A program made the translations under genes and the position numbers. DNA of 64,000 nt from Microbacterium sp. 2FI (GTDB lineage: Bacteria; Actinomycetota; Actinomycetes; Actinomycetales; Microbacteriaceae), in NCBI RefSeq assembly GCF_005502885.1, contig NZ_SCMR01000010.1, forward strand, positions 1 to 64,000, given 5' to 3'. A model generated the notes under the pieces. It saw only the letters and a list, made by a program, of their open reading frames with translations. It searched no databases and was not told the origin of the DNA. Below, in pieces: positions 19,660 to 30,441 of the stretch (its first letter is position 1; each line of letters begins with the position of its first letter).

Positions 19660-20169
19660 ATGACCACTCACGTGCTGAGCCTCCTGGTGGAGGACAAGCC
19701 GGGCCTCTTGACCCGCGTCGCCGGGCTCTTCGCCCGTCGCGGCTTCAACATCGAATCGCTCGCGGTGGGCGTCACCGAGGTGCCGGGTCTCTCGCGCATC
19801 ACGGTCGTCGTCGACGTGGATCAGCTCCCGCTCGAGCAGGTGACCAAGCAGCTGAACAAGCTCATCAACGTCATCAAGATCGTCGAGCTCGACATGTCGT
19901 CGTCCGTCCAGCGCGAGCACATGCTCGTGAAGGTCCGCGCCGACAATGCGACCCGCTCGAACGTGCTCGAGGTCGTCAACCTCTTCCGCGCGTCGATCGT
20001 CGACTACGCACCTGACGCGCTCGTCATCGAAGTCACCGGCGACAAGGGGAAGGTCGAGGCGTTCCTACGCGCGATCGAGCCCTTCGGCATCAAAGAGCTG
20101 GCCCAGTCGGGACTGCTCGCGATCGGTCGCGGCGGCAAGAGCATCACCGAGCGCGTGCTGCGCGGCTGA
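19660..20169 (+). CDS. ilvN: Acetolactate synthase small (regulatory) subunit
   Basis: A 169-residue regulatory subunit with an N-terminal ACT domain, PGLLTRVAGLFARRGFNIES, which binds valine and gives feedback inhibition, followed by the usual C-terminal domain with DKGKVEAFLRAIEPFGI. The AGGAGGA in the end of ilvB serves as its ribosome-binding site. It stabilises and regulates IlvB. Confidence 0.94.
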   Translation: MTTHVLSLLVEDKPGLLTRVAGLFARRGFNIESLAVGVTEVPGLSRITVVVDVDQLPLEQVTKQLNKLINVIKIVELDMSSSVQREHMLVKVRADNATRSNVLEVVNLFRASIVDYAPDALVIEVTGDKGKVEAFLRAIEPFGIKELAQSGLLAIGRGGKSITERVLRG

Positions 20170-21294
<1,125 letters not shown>

Positions 21295-21310
21295 TCTCCA
21301 CGCAAGTCAC

Positions 21311-21346
21311 CGAGAGCCCGGCCCCCTACCAGGGGCCGGGCTCTCG
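21311..21346. terminator. Bidirectional terminator after ilvC
   Basis: CGAGAGCCCGGCCCC pairs perfectly with GGGGCCGGGCTCTCG around a 6-nt loop, a 15-bp stem between ilvC and the convergent regulator gene ending at 21354. There is no long T run, as is common for terminators in very GC-rich actinobacteria. Confidence 0.8.
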
Positions 21347-21353
21347 GCATCCG

Positions 21354-24300
21354 TCAGTCTGCCAGCATTGCGCAGGTAGAGACCTGCTGTTCGTCGGGGA
21401 AGTACGTCGCCCACTCCTCATCAGTCAGTTCACGTCCGGCAAGCGCGCAGGCGCTCAGCGCCTGCGCGCGTGGACGAAGATCCCAGACCCGGATTCCCTG
21501 GGGCACCCTCTCCAGCACGGTGCTTCCATCCGAGCGGAGGAATCCGCCGACGCGGAAGCCGATCCACGCGCCTCCGCTGAGTTCGAAGCTCGTCATCTCG
21601 CTTCGAAGCGGTGTGCCCAGCGCGACCTCGGCCGTCAGGTCGTACAGCGTGAGCGCGTTGTTCCAGCCGACGTTGAGGAGCGTGCGACCGTCGGCGCTGA
21701 CGGAGATCCTCTGGCCGCCGCCGATCGCGCGGGGGAGTGTCGAGATCGGCTTCAGCGTCGCGATGTCGTACAGATGGGCTTCGCTCTCCGAGATGCCCAC
21801 CATGCGATCGTCGTCGACGACATGGCTGGCTTCGAGGTTATGGAGGCCGCGAGCGTGGAGCACGCCCGTCGCGATGTCGAAAAGGGCCGTCTCGGTGCGG
21901 CCGTCTACCTCGAAGGTGACCAGGGCGCGCTCCCCGTCGCTGGTCTCGCTCACAGACCACACCGAGAAGTGCTCGGCCGGCACAGCCAGGCTGTCGCCGA
22001 GCGGCTCGCCCGTCGCGGGGGCGAATGCCACGATCCCCGTCTCCCATAGGGCGAAGGCGGGTTCTCCCCACCCGCCGGGCATGACGTCGATCTTCGCAGG
22101 GAGCCCGGCGATGCGGAGCGGGATTCGCTCTCCCGTCTCGATGCGTTCGAGCTGCGGCCGGCCGGATCCGTCGTAGCGGGCGGCCATACCCGAGCCGAGA
22201 AGAACGATCCGCTCCGACTCGCCGCCGACCGCGACATCGCGCTCGACGTCCCACAGTTGCATCTTTCCGCCGCCGCTCGGACGGGTCACGACGACTGAGC
22301 CGTCGTGTTCGGGGCCGTCGATGAGCTCACGGCCCTTCGCGATAATGGCGGCACCCGCGCCGCCTCCGTCGATCCGCCACCGCATCCCCATGGGCGGGGT
22401 CTCGATGGAGACGAGTAACGATTCGTCGTCGATCGTCGCGAAGTAGGGCACACGGTTGAGCTGGAGTGTCGTCTGCGGACCCGCGTTCTCGCCGGTATCG
22501 AGGTCGATCAGCACCGCGCCGAGAAACGATCCGCACGCGATGGAGCTCTCGGTCGCGGGGTGGAGGGCGAGGCATTGCGCCTCGCTCTTCACGAGCCGCC
22601 GCCAGAGGATCGCCCCCGTTGCGAGGTCCAGCCGCACCGTGCCGCCTAAGCCGGTGGTTACGAGGCCGCCCCGGCCGTCGGCGACGATATCGCTCGATGC
22701 GACGTCTCCCTCGAGGGGGATCGCTCTTGTGAGCCTGAGCGTTTCGCGGTCGTAGATGCGGATCTCATCGCCTGCGCCGACCGCGACGAGACCGCTGTCG
22801 AGGAGCGCCATTCCCGGGGCAGAGTCTCCCGCGTCGACGGGTTCCTCGAACCCGTGTGCGGTCGATTCGCGTACCTCTCCGGTGGTCGTGTCGACGCTCA
22901 TGACATCGCCGGTGATGGGGTGGGCGACGTAGAGGCGTCGAGCGTCCTCGTCGAACAGCATTTTGCCCGACATCTCCGCCCGGTCGATCGCCGGGAGCGT
23001 GTCGCCGGAGGCCAAGTCGAGGATCGTGAGCGTCCTGCGACAGCACCCGTGCGCAGCCGATGGATCCGGCAGAGGTGATTGGATCGCCGCCGTCGAGCCG
23101 TCCGGACTCACCGCCAGCTCGCGCCATGAATTCGGGGGGAGATCGGGGAGGACGAGATCGAACGTGTCGACCACCTTCTCGGTATCGATGTCGACGATAT
23201 CGACCACGGCAGGGCGGCCGTTCGCGCTCGACTGCACGCGCAACGCCGTCGTTGTGCCCGGGATCATGTCGATGACGGGCAGGTACGCGTCGGAGACGCG
23301 ATGCGCGGAATGGAGTCCGCCTGCGCTGGTCATGACTCCCCACAACGTCGAGCGTGTGCGCGGATCGTCGGGCCATCGGCGGAACAGCTCCACGGCCAGC
23401 AGAGCGGCCGACTCGCGGTTGTAGTCCAGATGTGAGAGAGATGTGGCGATGAGCGCCTCGATCCGTGCGTTCTCGGCGGCGTGCTCCGCCTCACCACTGC
23501 GCACGGCGGCGACTCCTCCTCCGATGATCGCAGCCACCAGCAGCATGCCGGCACCCGCGATCGCCCACCGCAGCCGGCGATTCTGTCGTTGGTCTCGCGC
23601 GGCGCGCTCTTCGATCTCGCGACTCGCAGCCACGGCGCGACGCTGGGACGCGACGAGGAACTCCGTCTCGTCGTCGGTCAGGTCGGGTGTCCCCGACGAC
23701 TGCCATTCGATCGCCGCCTGCAGCCGGGCGCCGTGGAGCAGGTCGTCAACACTGCGCCCGTCGATCTCCCACGCAGCTCTTGCGCTCGAGATCACCGACA
23801 GCATGCGGGCGTCCTCGGCGTCGTCGACGATCCAGTCGCCCAGCCGTGGCCAGGCGCCGACGAGCGTTTCATGCGAGATCGTGACGGCATCCTCATCGAT
23901 GCTGACCAGGCGCGCCGCGACGAGCGCCGAGATGACGGCGGCGCGGACCGGGTCTGACTGCAGCGCCCGCAGCGGCACCGCCCGTCTGACTGTCGACCCA
24001 TCCGCGCCGCGCTCGATGAGCCGCAGCATGAGGGCACGGCATGCATTCTGCGCACCGGCATCCCACGATTGGTAGAGACGCTCCGCAGAGGTGGCGACGG
24101 CACCCGCAAGCCCACCGGCTGCCTGGTAGCCGTCGACCGTCAGCACACCTGCCTCGCGCCGCACCCACGTCTCGGCGAGCGCGTGCGAGAGCAGAGGCAG
24201 CGCGGCGGTATGGTCCGTGGCGTCACGGAGGATGAGTTCCGTCAGCCCGGGCTCGATCCGAAGCCCAGCCCGCTCCGCCGGACGCTCGATCGCTTCCCGC

Positions 24301-25523
24301 AGCTGCTCGCGCGACATCGGAAGGACCGGAACGACACGGTCGCTGAACAGCGTCGCGAGGTCCGGATGGGACAGGCATCGATCGAGGAAGTCCGACCGCA
24401 CGGTCACGAGCACCGTCGCGCCCCCACCGACATATCGCCGCAGCGCGTGCGCGAGCCGATCTCTGCGGGTGGCGTCCATGAGGAAGAGCTCCTCGAACTG
24501 ATCGATGAGCGTCACCCCTCCGGCACTCATGCCGTCCAGGCGGTCGAGCTGTGAGGGGCGCAGCACGTGCGGCTCGGCATCCCGGTCGATCACACGTCGA
24601 AGCACCCCCGCCATCGCGAGGCTCGACTTTCCCGAGCCGGAGGCCCCGGCGAGAGCGAGCAGGCTGCCGGGACGGAGCCGCTCGAGGACCCGCTCCGCCT
24701 CCTCGTCCCTTCCGAAGAACCCGTCCGCGTCCTCGATGCCGAACGCCGCGAGGCCCGGATAGGGGCAGTCGGCGCTCGGCGTCGGTCGTGATGTCGGTGC
24801 GTCGAGCGAGGGATCCTGGCGGAGGATCGCCGTCTCCAGCTCGGACAGGCGATGGCCCAGGGCGACGCCGAGCTCGTCGTCCAAGCGCACGCGAGCCGAC
24901 CGAACCGCGGCGAGCGCATCTGCCTGCCGACCTGCCCGATAGAGGGCGAGGGCGAGGATCGCCCATCGCTCCTCCCGGAGCGGGGCGCCCCGGACGGCCC
25001 GCTCGGCATCGGGAATGATCGCGCGATGGTCGCCGAGTGCGAGGCCGCATTCGAGGGTCTCCTCCTCCGCAGCCATACGCAGCTCGCCGAGGCGAGCAGC
25101 CTCCGACGCACCGGGCGGCCAGCCCGCCACGTCCGGAAAGGCGTCCCCCCGCCAGAGTGCCAGAGCGCGACGGTACAGCTCGAGCGCACGACCGGGTTCA
25201 CCGTGGAGTGAATGCGACCGGGCACCCGAGATCCATCTCTCGAAGCGCACCGCGTCGACGAGGTCGGGATCCAAACCGAGCGCATACCCGCCGGGGACGG
25301 TCCGCACGGCTTCCGTCCCGAGGGCCGCACGGATTCGGGCGACGGATGTCTTCACCTGCTGCGCCCATGTCGGGGGCAGCTCGTCGCCCCAATAGGCGTC
25401 GGCGAGCACGTCCGCCCGAACGCCCGCGCCGGCGGAGATGGCGAGCGCGCTGAGGATCGCACGTTCGCGTGGACTCAGCGTCCGCTCGCCCGTACTCATG
25501 GGTCCGAGTACCCGCACGGTCAC
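21354..25523 (-). CDS. SARP/BTAD-STAND NTPase with one TM helix and a C-terminal propeller-like region (paralogue 1)
   Basis: A 1,389-residue regulator. Residues about 1-95 are an OmpR-type winged helix (VTVRVLGPMS, SPRERAILSAL, QQVKTSVARIRAALG). About 95-240 is BTAD, with LELYRRALALWRGDAF and PLREERWAILALALYRAGRQ. A STAND-type NTPase follows, entered by CPYPGLAAF and FFGRDEEAERV, with Walker A GASGSGKSSL near 293 and Walker B VTLIDQFEELF near 337. After basic RQNRRLR comes one TM helix (about 653-674), then a short helix pair and a beta-rich propeller-like region of about 670 residues. The last residues hold ACALAGRELTDEEWATYF and a second Cys. The GTG is 6 nt after a -10, giving a leaderless mRNA. 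It probably activates 25662 and 25956. The effector is unknown. Confidence 0.85.
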   Translation of the reverse strand: MTVRVLGPMSTGERTLSPRERAILSALAISAGAGVRADVLADAYWGDELPPTWAQQVKTSVARIRAALGTEAVRTVPGGYALGLDPDLVDAVRFERWISGARSHSLHGEPGRALELYRRALALWRGDAFPDVAGWPPGASEAARLGELRMAAEEETLECGLALGDHRAIIPDAERAVRGAPLREERWAILALALYRAGRQADALAAVRSARVRLDDELGVALGHRLSELETAILRQDPSLDAPTSRPTPSADCPYPGLAAFGIEDADGFFGRDEEAERVLERLRPGSLLALAGASGSGKSSLAMAGVLRRVIDRDAEPHVLRPSQLDRLDGMSAGGVTLIDQFEELFLMDATRRDRLAHALRRYVGGGATVLVTVRSDFLDRCLSHPDLATLFSDRVVPVLPMSREQLREAIERPAERAGLRIEPGLTELILRDATDHTAALPLLSHALAETWVRREAGVLTVDGYQAAGGLAGAVATSAERLYQSWDAGAQNACRALMLRLIERGADGSTVRRAVPLRALQSDPVRAAVISALVAARLVSIDEDAVTISHETLVGAWPRLGDWIVDDAEDARMLSVISSARAAWEIDGRSVDDLLHGARLQAAIEWQSSGTPDLTDDETEFLVASQRRAVAASREIEERAARDQRQNRRLRWAIAGAGMLLVAAIIGGGVAAVRSGEAEHAAENARIEALIATSLSHLDYNRESAALLAVELFRRWPDDPRTRSTLWGVMTSAGGLHSAHRVSDAYLPVIDMIPGTTTALRVQSSANGRPAVVDIVDIDTEKVVDTFDLVLPDLPPNSWRELAVSPDGSTAAIQSPLPDPSAAHGCCRRTLTILDLASGDTLPAIDRAEMSGKMLFDEDARRLYVAHPITGDVMSVDTTTGEVRESTAHGFEEPVDAGDSAPGMALLDSGLVAVGAGDEIRIYDRETLRLTRAIPLEGDVASSDIVADGRGGLVTTGLGGTVRLDLATGAILWRRLVKSEAQCLALHPATESSIACGSFLGAVLIDLDTGENAGPQTTLQLNRVPYFATIDDESLLVSIETPPMGMRWRIDGGGAGAAIIAKGRELIDGPEHDGSVVVTRPSGGGKMQLWDVERDVAVGGESERIVLLGSGMAARYDGSGRPQLERIETGERIPLRIAGLPAKIDVMPGGWGEPAFALWETGIVAFAPATGEPLGDSLAVPAEHFSVWSVSETSDGERALVTFEVDGRTETALFDIATGVLHARGLHNLEASHVVDDDRMVGISESEAHLYDIATLKPISTLPRAIGGGQRISVSADGRTLLNVGWNNALTLYDLTAEVALGTPLRSEMTSFELSGGAWIGFRVGGFLRSDGSTVLERVPQGIRVWDLRPRAQALSACALAGRELTDEEWATYFPDEQQVSTCAMLAD

Positions 25524-25529
25524 GCCTGA

Positions 25530-25558
25530 ATGATCTGCCCGTCGAGGGCCCACGTCAA
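25530..25558 (-). promoter_or_regulatory. Promoter of regulator paralogue 1
   Basis: On the minus strand, TTGACG (25558-25553), 17 bp, and GATCAT (25535-25530) are followed by 6 nt and the GTG. The same TTGACG-17-hexamer-6-start layout precedes the other two regulators, which fixes the start codons and predicts leaderless mRNAs. Confidence 0.75.
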
Positions 25559-25575
25559 TGACCGCGCGCTCCGAT

Positions 25576-25615
25576 GAGTACCTGATGAGTACCTCGTGAT
25601 TCCGGGTCGGATACC
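25576..25615 (+). promoter_or_regulatory. SARP-type operator and promoter of the first small-gene pair
   Basis: GAGTACC (25576-25582), 4 bp, GAGTACC (25587-25593), 15 bp, GGATACC (25609-25615). The heptamers recur every 11 bp, as SARP sites do. If GATACC is the -10, the second heptamer lies exactly at the -35 position with 17-bp spacing, and the first would place a bound activator next to RNA polymerase. The identical geometry occurs at 30547-30586 and 35360-35399. Confidence 0.8.
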
Positions 25616-25661
25616 ACTGTGCCGAATCGTCGAGTGCAAGCCCACTCAGAAGGAGACAACG

Positions 25662-25868
25662 ATGGACTACTTCACCTCCGTCGCCTACCGGCTCGAACAG
25701 CAGCGCAGCGCCGACCTCGCCCGCGAGACGGAACTGCTGCGGCGGCTGGACGAACGCGGTCCGGCGCCTGCCGCCGCAGAAGTTCCCGTACGACATGGCC
25801 GCCTCGCAACGGCCTGGGAGCGGTTCCTGACCGTGGCCCATCTGGGCCACCACCCCGTGGCGCACTGA
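25662..25868 (+). CDS. Small helical MD[YF]-family protein (copy 1)
   Basis: A 68-residue protein of unknown function, MDYFTSVAYRLEQQ followed by a charged helix ending ARETELLRRLDER, then a linker, a second short helix (TAWERFLTV) and a His-rich tail ending HHPVAH. It has no signal peptide or TM segment. It aligns by eye with 25956 and 35466: MD[YF], a Tyr or Ala, Leu, Q[QR], then a RE-x-E-[LM]-x-R helix. AGAAGGAG lies about 10 nt before the ATG. It is first behind the SARP-type operator and divergent from the regulator, like afsS next to afsR. It could be an adaptor or peptide effector; that is inference. Confidence 0.75.
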   Translation: MDYFTSVAYRLEQQRSADLARETELLRRLDERGPAPAAAEVPVRHGRLATAWERFLTVAHLGHHPVAH

Positions 25869-25874
25869 GGGCGG

Positions 25875-25897
25875 CCGCTTCCGTATCAGGGAAGCGG
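25875..25897 (+). other. Hairpin between the two small genes
   Basis: CCGCTTCC and GGAAGCGG form an 8-bp stem with a 7-nt loop, followed by a pyrimidine-rich tract. It could attenuate or terminate transcription after the first small gene, which would set a ratio between 25662 and 25956. Confidence 0.5.
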
Positions 25898-25955
25898 GAG
25901 ATCTCTCCTTCCTGTTGTAGCCGCAACCAGGCGGCACGACACGAAAGGAACGGTC

Positions 25956-26159
25956 ATGGACTTCTACACCCTCACCATGGCCGACCGCCTCGAACATCAG
26001 CGGGCGGCGGCCCTGGACCGCGAGATCGAGCTGCGTCGCAGCGTCACGGACCGCGGCATCACCCTCGCGCCGGAGCGCCCCGTCGTCTCGGTTCTCGAGA
26101 CCCTCGGGCTGTGGTTCCGGCGCCCGGTGGCCGCACCGCGAATCCGTCTCTCGCACTGA
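25956..26159 (+). CDS. Small helical MD[YF]-family protein (copy 2)
   Basis: A 67-residue relative of the preceding protein: MDFYTLTMADRLEHQR, then a charged helix with DREIELRRSVTDR, and a C-terminal part with LETLGLWFRRP ending RLSH. AAAGGAA lies about 8 nt before the ATG. I found no operator copy directly upstream, so it is probably read through from the promoter at 25576. It ends one base before a strong bidirectional terminator. Confidence 0.72.
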   Translation: MDFYTLTMADRLEHQRAAALDREIELRRSVTDRGITLAPERPVVSVLETLGLWFRRPVAAPRIRLSH

Positions 26160-26208
26160 CAGACACGCGCCCGCCCGCTCATCGTTCGAGCGGGCGGGTG
26201 CGTGTCTG
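26160..26208. terminator. Bidirectional terminator between small gene 2 and regulator 2
   Basis: A stem of about 20 bp, from CAGACACGCGCCCGCCCGCT to its near-complement ending GTGTCTG, with a 9-nt loop. It lies between convergent genes ending at 26159 and 26226. Confidence 0.85.
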
Positions 26209-26225
26209 CGCGAGCAGGTGCCGGG

Positions 26226-29200
26226 TCAGCCGAGGATCTCGGCGCACGTGGCGACCTGCTCGTCGCCGAAGTACGTTTCCCACTCCAGCGCTGTGAGCTC
26301 GCGTCCCACGATCTCACAGGCGGCTTTCGCTTGATGGTCGGGATCGATATCCCAGACGAGGATGCCGTCGGGGCCGTTGGTGACAAGACGATCGCCGTCG
26401 CGCGAGAGCTGAGCTCCTTGTGAGACCTCCGGGCCCGCGGCGTCGATCGTGTCGCCGAGCTTCACCGCGCGCTCGAGCCCGTACAGAGCCGCCCGGTTGT
26501 CCCAGCCCACGACGAGCATCGTGCGCCCGTCGTCGCTGACCTGCGCGGACGTGCCGCTGCTGAAGGGCTTGGGGAGCGAATCGATCGGCTCGAGTGTGTC
26601 GAGATGACGGCGTGTGAGCGCATCGTCGCCGGCGGTGATGAGTTCGTCGGAGCCGATGATCACGCTCCCTTCAGTGCCGGCGAGGCCGTGAGCGAGCACC
26701 TCGCCGGTCTGCTGATTGAACACGGCCATGCGAGTCTCCTGAGTCGCCTCGTCCCAGAACGTGATCGCCGTCCGGGTGCCGTCGATGCTCTCGCTCACGC
26801 GGATCATGCTGAACCAGTCCTCGACATCGGGGGCACGGAGGAACGGTCCGATCCGCTCGCCCGTGGCGGGATCGAACGCCACGAAGACCGGCGATCCCTC
26901 GGCGAGCGCGAACGCGTGGCGTCCGGGGGGTGCTGCCACCGGGATGATGTTCTCGCCGAGTTCGTCGACGATCTCGTCTGAGAACCACGACCCGGTACCG
27001 TCGACGGAGATGAGCGCCGCACCGTCTTCCTCGGACCATCGCTCCACCACATCCGGTGAGATCCACGCCAGCCAGTCCGCCTCGTCGCCGACCGGCTGGT
27101 CCGTCTCCAGATTCCAGAGCTGCGCCTTCTCATCGTCGGCAGTGACGGCGAGCGTGCCTTCGCCGTTGAGGCCCCCGACGAGCTTTCGCCCGCGCGCCAC
27201 CATCCTCGACGCCGGACCGGTGCCGTCCAGGCTCCAGACGAGTGTCTTGGACGCGTCTGCGGCATGAAGGATGAGCGTGTCGTCGCCGTGCGGCGTCATG
27301 CGCACCGCTTCGTCGACGAGCGTGGGAAGCTCTCTGCCCGTCGGGAGCCCGGTTTCGAGGTTGAGTTCGGTGACGCTCCCGAGCCGCGAGCAGTAGGCCG
27401 TGCCGTACGCCGGCATCGTGGCCACGAACTGGCAGAGGCGCCCCGGCACGTCGGGTGCCGTCCAGAGCACCTCGCCGGAATCGAGGTCGATCCGCGCCGC
27501 GCCATCCAAGCCGGCCGAGACCACGCCGCCCGCGCCGTCGGCGATCACGCCCGATGTGCTGAGATCGCCCGGCGTCGGCACCCGCCGCACCTCGGTCGTC
27601 GTGGCGGCGTCGTAGAGGATCACCGCCTCCGGCGAACCGACCGCGATGAGCCCATCGGGGAGCACCGCGAGGCCGTCGGAGATGCCGTCTTCACCGACGT
27701 GATCCTCGAAGGCTTCGGGGCTGGATGCGCGGACGCTTCCGGTTCGGACGTCGATCGATTGGAGGTCCTGGGTGATCGGGTTGCCGAAGTTCAGTCGCGA
27801 ACCGTCGTCGCTGAACACCAGGACGAACGTCGTGCGCAGATCCAGCAGCTGGCTTCCGGGCAGCGTTGCCCCGGTCGTGAGGTCGAAGAACACGATGTCG
27901 TTGACACAGCACAGGTCCTCGCTCCCGACCTTGACCATGTCGCCCGTCTGCACCGCGCCGACGCGTCCGTCCGGCGACACCGCGACCGATCGCGCCCACC
28001 GGGTGGTCGCCGGCGGCAGATCGACGTCGATGGTCCGCATGACGGCTCCGCTGTCGATGTCGAGGACCTGCACCGTCGCACTGTCCTCGGTATCGACCAC
28101 GACGAGGAGTCCGTTGCCGTCGGGGAGCGGCACGGCCGCGGTACTTGCTTGGTGGACGAACTGCCGCACGAGTCCGCCCGCCCCGGTCATGATCCCGAAC
28201 AGCGCGCTGCGGACGCGATCGTCGTCGGGCCAGCGGCGGTACGCCTCGGCTGCAAGCAGGGCTGCGACGTCGCGGTCACCGGCGCGCTGCGCGAGCGACG
28301 TCGCCACGATCGCCTCGATCCGGGCATCCTCGGCCGCGGTGTCGGCCTGCTGCCGCTGCACGATGGCTGCGGCGGCCGCGATGACGACCGCGACGAGCAG
28401 CGCGGCGACGCCGCGGAGCGAGAACTGGAGTGTGCGGTTGCGCGCTCGTTCGCGCGCCGACCGCTCTTCGAGGTCGTGGAGAGCCGATCTCTCCCGAGCC
28501 GCGGATGCTTCGAGGAATTCGAGCTCGACCGGGGTGAGGTCGTGGTGGTCGCCGTCGCGGAGGTCTAGCGCGAGGTGCAGTCGCGCGCCGCGGAGCAGAT
28601 CCTCGTCGCTGCGGCCGTCCGCGACCCAGCCTGCGGCCGCGGACTCGATCACGCGCACGACACGGCTGCGGTCGGCATCCTCGGCGAGCCAATCATCCAG
28701 GCGCGGCCAGGCGGTGGCGACCGCCTCGTGCGTCACCATGACCGCTGCGTCGTCGATCGAGACCAGCCGGGCGCGCGCGAGAGCCTCGAGCACGCGGCGG
28801 CGCTCGGGATCGGCGAGCATCGTCTCGGATGTCATGCGGCGCCTGGTCGAGGTCCCGTCGTCGCTCCGGTCGATGAGCCGCAGCAGCAGCGACCGGCAGA
28901 CCGCCTGTTCGGTGGGCTGAAGCGACCGGTACGCGTCCTCGGCCGATTGGGCGATGCTCCCGGCGATGCCGCCTGACGCCTCGTATCCCTCGACCGTGAG
29001 TGTGCTGCCCTCGCGGCGGAGCCACGTCTCTCGCAGCGCGTGCGAGAAGTGCGGCAGGGTCGCCGCGCGATCGCCGAGGTCGCGCAGGGCGAGCTCGGTG
29101 AGACCGGGCTCGATGCGGAGCCCGGCACGAAGAGCGGGCTGTTCGATCGCCTCACGGAAGCTCTCCGTCGACATCGGTCCGAGCAGATAAATCGAGCGGC

Positions 29201-30389
29201 CGATCGCATCGCCGATCTCTGGGATCGCACGCAGGCCGTCCAGGCCGTCCGATCGCACCGTGACCAGAAGCGCGCGTCCGTCGTCGAGCAATTCCGCCGC
29301 AGCGCCGCCGAAGCGAGCGCGGACGTCTTCACCGTGGCGCAGGATGTCCTCCGCCTGGTCGACGACGACCACTGCCGCACGCGCCCCGGCGTTGCGCAGC
29401 GCGGTGGCGGCGTCAGCGCCCGGCACCAGAGTCTCGACGGTGCGGCCGCTCGCGCGGACGCGGGAGACGACTCCGGCGAGCGCCAACGATGACTTGCCGG
29501 TCCCGGACGGCCCCGCGATGGTCACGATCGCCCCGGGCCGCAGGCGCTCGATGATCGCGTCGGCATCGGACTCGCGACCGAAGAACAGGTCGGCATCGGC
29601 CGCGCTGAACGCTCGCAACCCCGGGTAGGGGCACTCGGCGCTGGGCTCGGCACTGGCCGCCGGTGCGTCGAGGATCGGGTCCTGGCGCAGCATCGCCGTC
29701 TCCAGCGCGGTCAGGCGCGCGCCCGGCTCGATCCCGAGCTCTTCGTCGAGGCGCTCGCGAGCCGCGCGCAGGGTCGCCAGGGCCTCTGCCTGCCGGTCGG
29801 CCCGGTAGTTCGCGAGGGCCAGGATCGCCCAGCGGTCCTCCCGCAGCGGCTCCTCGCGCACGAGGCGCTCGGCGTCGGGGATCACCGCGCGGTGCTCACC
29901 GGCCCGAAGCCTCGCGTCGAGCAGTTCTTCTTCCGCGCACGCGCGGATCTGAGCCAACCGCATCGCCTCCACCACACCCGGCTCCCACGCGGCGACATCC
30001 TGCAACGGCGCTCCGCGCCAGAGCGCGAGCGCTCGCCGATACGTGTCGACCGATCGGTCGTGATCGCCGTGGAGTTCGTGCCCGCGGGCGTCGGAGACGA
30101 GGCGCTCGAACCGGACAGCGTCGATCGACTCCGGATCGAGGCCGAGGCGATAGTCCGTCGAAACCGTCTCGACGGCGTCCCGTCCCACGCGTGAGCGGAT
30201 GCGGGCGACGGAGTTGCGGATCTGCTGTGCCCAGGTCGCCGGCGGATTCTCACCCCACCAGGCTTCGGCCAGTTCGGAGGGCGCGAGGGTGCTTCCGCGA
30301 CGCACGATCAGGGCGGCGAGGATCGCACGTTCGCGCGGCCCGAGGGCCTGCTCGCCGGTGTCCATGGGCCCCAGCACCTTGATGGCCAT
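26226..30389 (-). CDS. SARP/BTAD-STAND NTPase with one TM helix and a propeller-like region (paralogue 2)
   Basis: A 1,387-residue protein collinear with the neighbouring paralogues. The winged helix starts MAIKVLGPMDTGEQ with GPRERAILAAL, the BTAD has VDTYRRALALWRGAPL, and the NTPase is introduced by CPYPGLRAF. Walker A is GPSGTGKSSL (about 293) and Walker B VVVVDQAEDIL, where the FEEL of paralogue 1 is replaced by AEDI. One TM helix (GVAALLVAVVIAAAAAIV) precedes the beta-rich region. That region contains a DLCCVND vicinal-Cys element, and the end has ACEIVGRELTALEWETYF plus TCAEILG. The ATG at 30389 is 6 nt after CACACT, so the mRNA is probably leaderless. It is divergent from the lipoprotein gene at 30651. 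Confidence 0.85.
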   Translation of the reverse strand: MAIKVLGPMDTGEQALGPRERAILAALIVRRGSTLAPSELAEAWWGENPPATWAQQIRNSVARIRSRVGRDAVETVSTDYRLGLDPESIDAVRFERLVSDARGHELHGDHDRSVDTYRRALALWRGAPLQDVAAWEPGVVEAMRLAQIRACAEEELLDARLRAGEHRAVIPDAERLVREEPLREDRWAILALANYRADRQAEALATLRAARERLDEELGIEPGARLTALETAMLRQDPILDAPAASAEPSAECPYPGLRAFSAADADLFFGRESDADAIIERLRPGAIVTIAGPSGTGKSSLALAGVVSRVRASGRTVETLVPGADAATALRNAGARAAVVVVDQAEDILRHGEDVRARFGGAAAELLDDGRALLVTVRSDGLDGLRAIPEIGDAIGRSIYLLGPMSTESFREAIEQPALRAGLRIEPGLTELALRDLGDRAATLPHFSHALRETWLRREGSTLTVEGYEASGGIAGSIAQSAEDAYRSLQPTEQAVCRSLLLRLIDRSDDGTSTRRRMTSETMLADPERRRVLEALARARLVSIDDAAVMVTHEAVATAWPRLDDWLAEDADRSRVVRVIESAAAGWVADGRSDEDLLRGARLHLALDLRDGDHHDLTPVELEFLEASAARERSALHDLEERSARERARNRTLQFSLRGVAALLVAVVIAAAAAIVQRQQADTAAEDARIEAIVATSLAQRAGDRDVAALLAAEAYRRWPDDDRVRSALFGIMTGAGGLVRQFVHQASTAAVPLPDGNGLLVVVDTEDSATVQVLDIDSGAVMRTIDVDLPPATTRWARSVAVSPDGRVGAVQTGDMVKVGSEDLCCVNDIVFFDLTTGATLPGSQLLDLRTTFVLVFSDDGSRLNFGNPITQDLQSIDVRTGSVRASSPEAFEDHVGEDGISDGLAVLPDGLIAVGSPEAVILYDAATTTEVRRVPTPGDLSTSGVIADGAGGVVSAGLDGAARIDLDSGEVLWTAPDVPGRLCQFVATMPAYGTAYCSRLGSVTELNLETGLPTGRELPTLVDEAVRMTPHGDDTLILHAADASKTLVWSLDGTGPASRMVARGRKLVGGLNGEGTLAVTADDEKAQLWNLETDQPVGDEADWLAWISPDVVERWSEEDGAALISVDGTGSWFSDEIVDELGENIIPVAAPPGRHAFALAEGSPVFVAFDPATGERIGPFLRAPDVEDWFSMIRVSESIDGTRTAITFWDEATQETRMAVFNQQTGEVLAHGLAGTEGSVIIGSDELITAGDDALTRRHLDTLEPIDSLPKPFSSGTSAQVSDDGRTMLVVGWDNRAALYGLERAVKLGDTIDAAGPEVSQGAQLSRDGDRLVTNGPDGILVWDIDPDHQAKAACEIVGRELTALEWETYFGDEQVATCAEILG

Positions 30390-30395
30390 GAGTGC

Positions 30396-30424
30396 AGTGT
30401 GGAACCCGCCGATATCCACGTCAA
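30396..30424 (-). promoter_or_regulatory. Promoter of regulator paralogue 2
   Basis: Minus-strand TTGACG (30424-30419), 17 bp, CACACT (30401-30396), 6 nt, then ATG. The -35 hexamer, spacing and start distance match those of paralogues 1 and 3, and the -10 equals that of paralogue 3. Confidence 0.75.
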
Positions 30425-30441
30425 CACCCCCGGCCGAGAGC

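Noticed and set aside
25576..25593. Direct repeat considered as a CRISPR or phage attachment remnant
   Set aside because: Only two 7-bp copies with 4-bp spacing, repeated at other regulator loci in the same position relative to genes. There are no cas genes, spacers, integrase or tRNA target.
25523..26156. N-terminal extension of regulator 1 up to 26156
   Set aside because: It would run over both small genes on the other strand and has no SARP homology. The GTG at 25523 fits the leaderless promoter shared with the paralogues.
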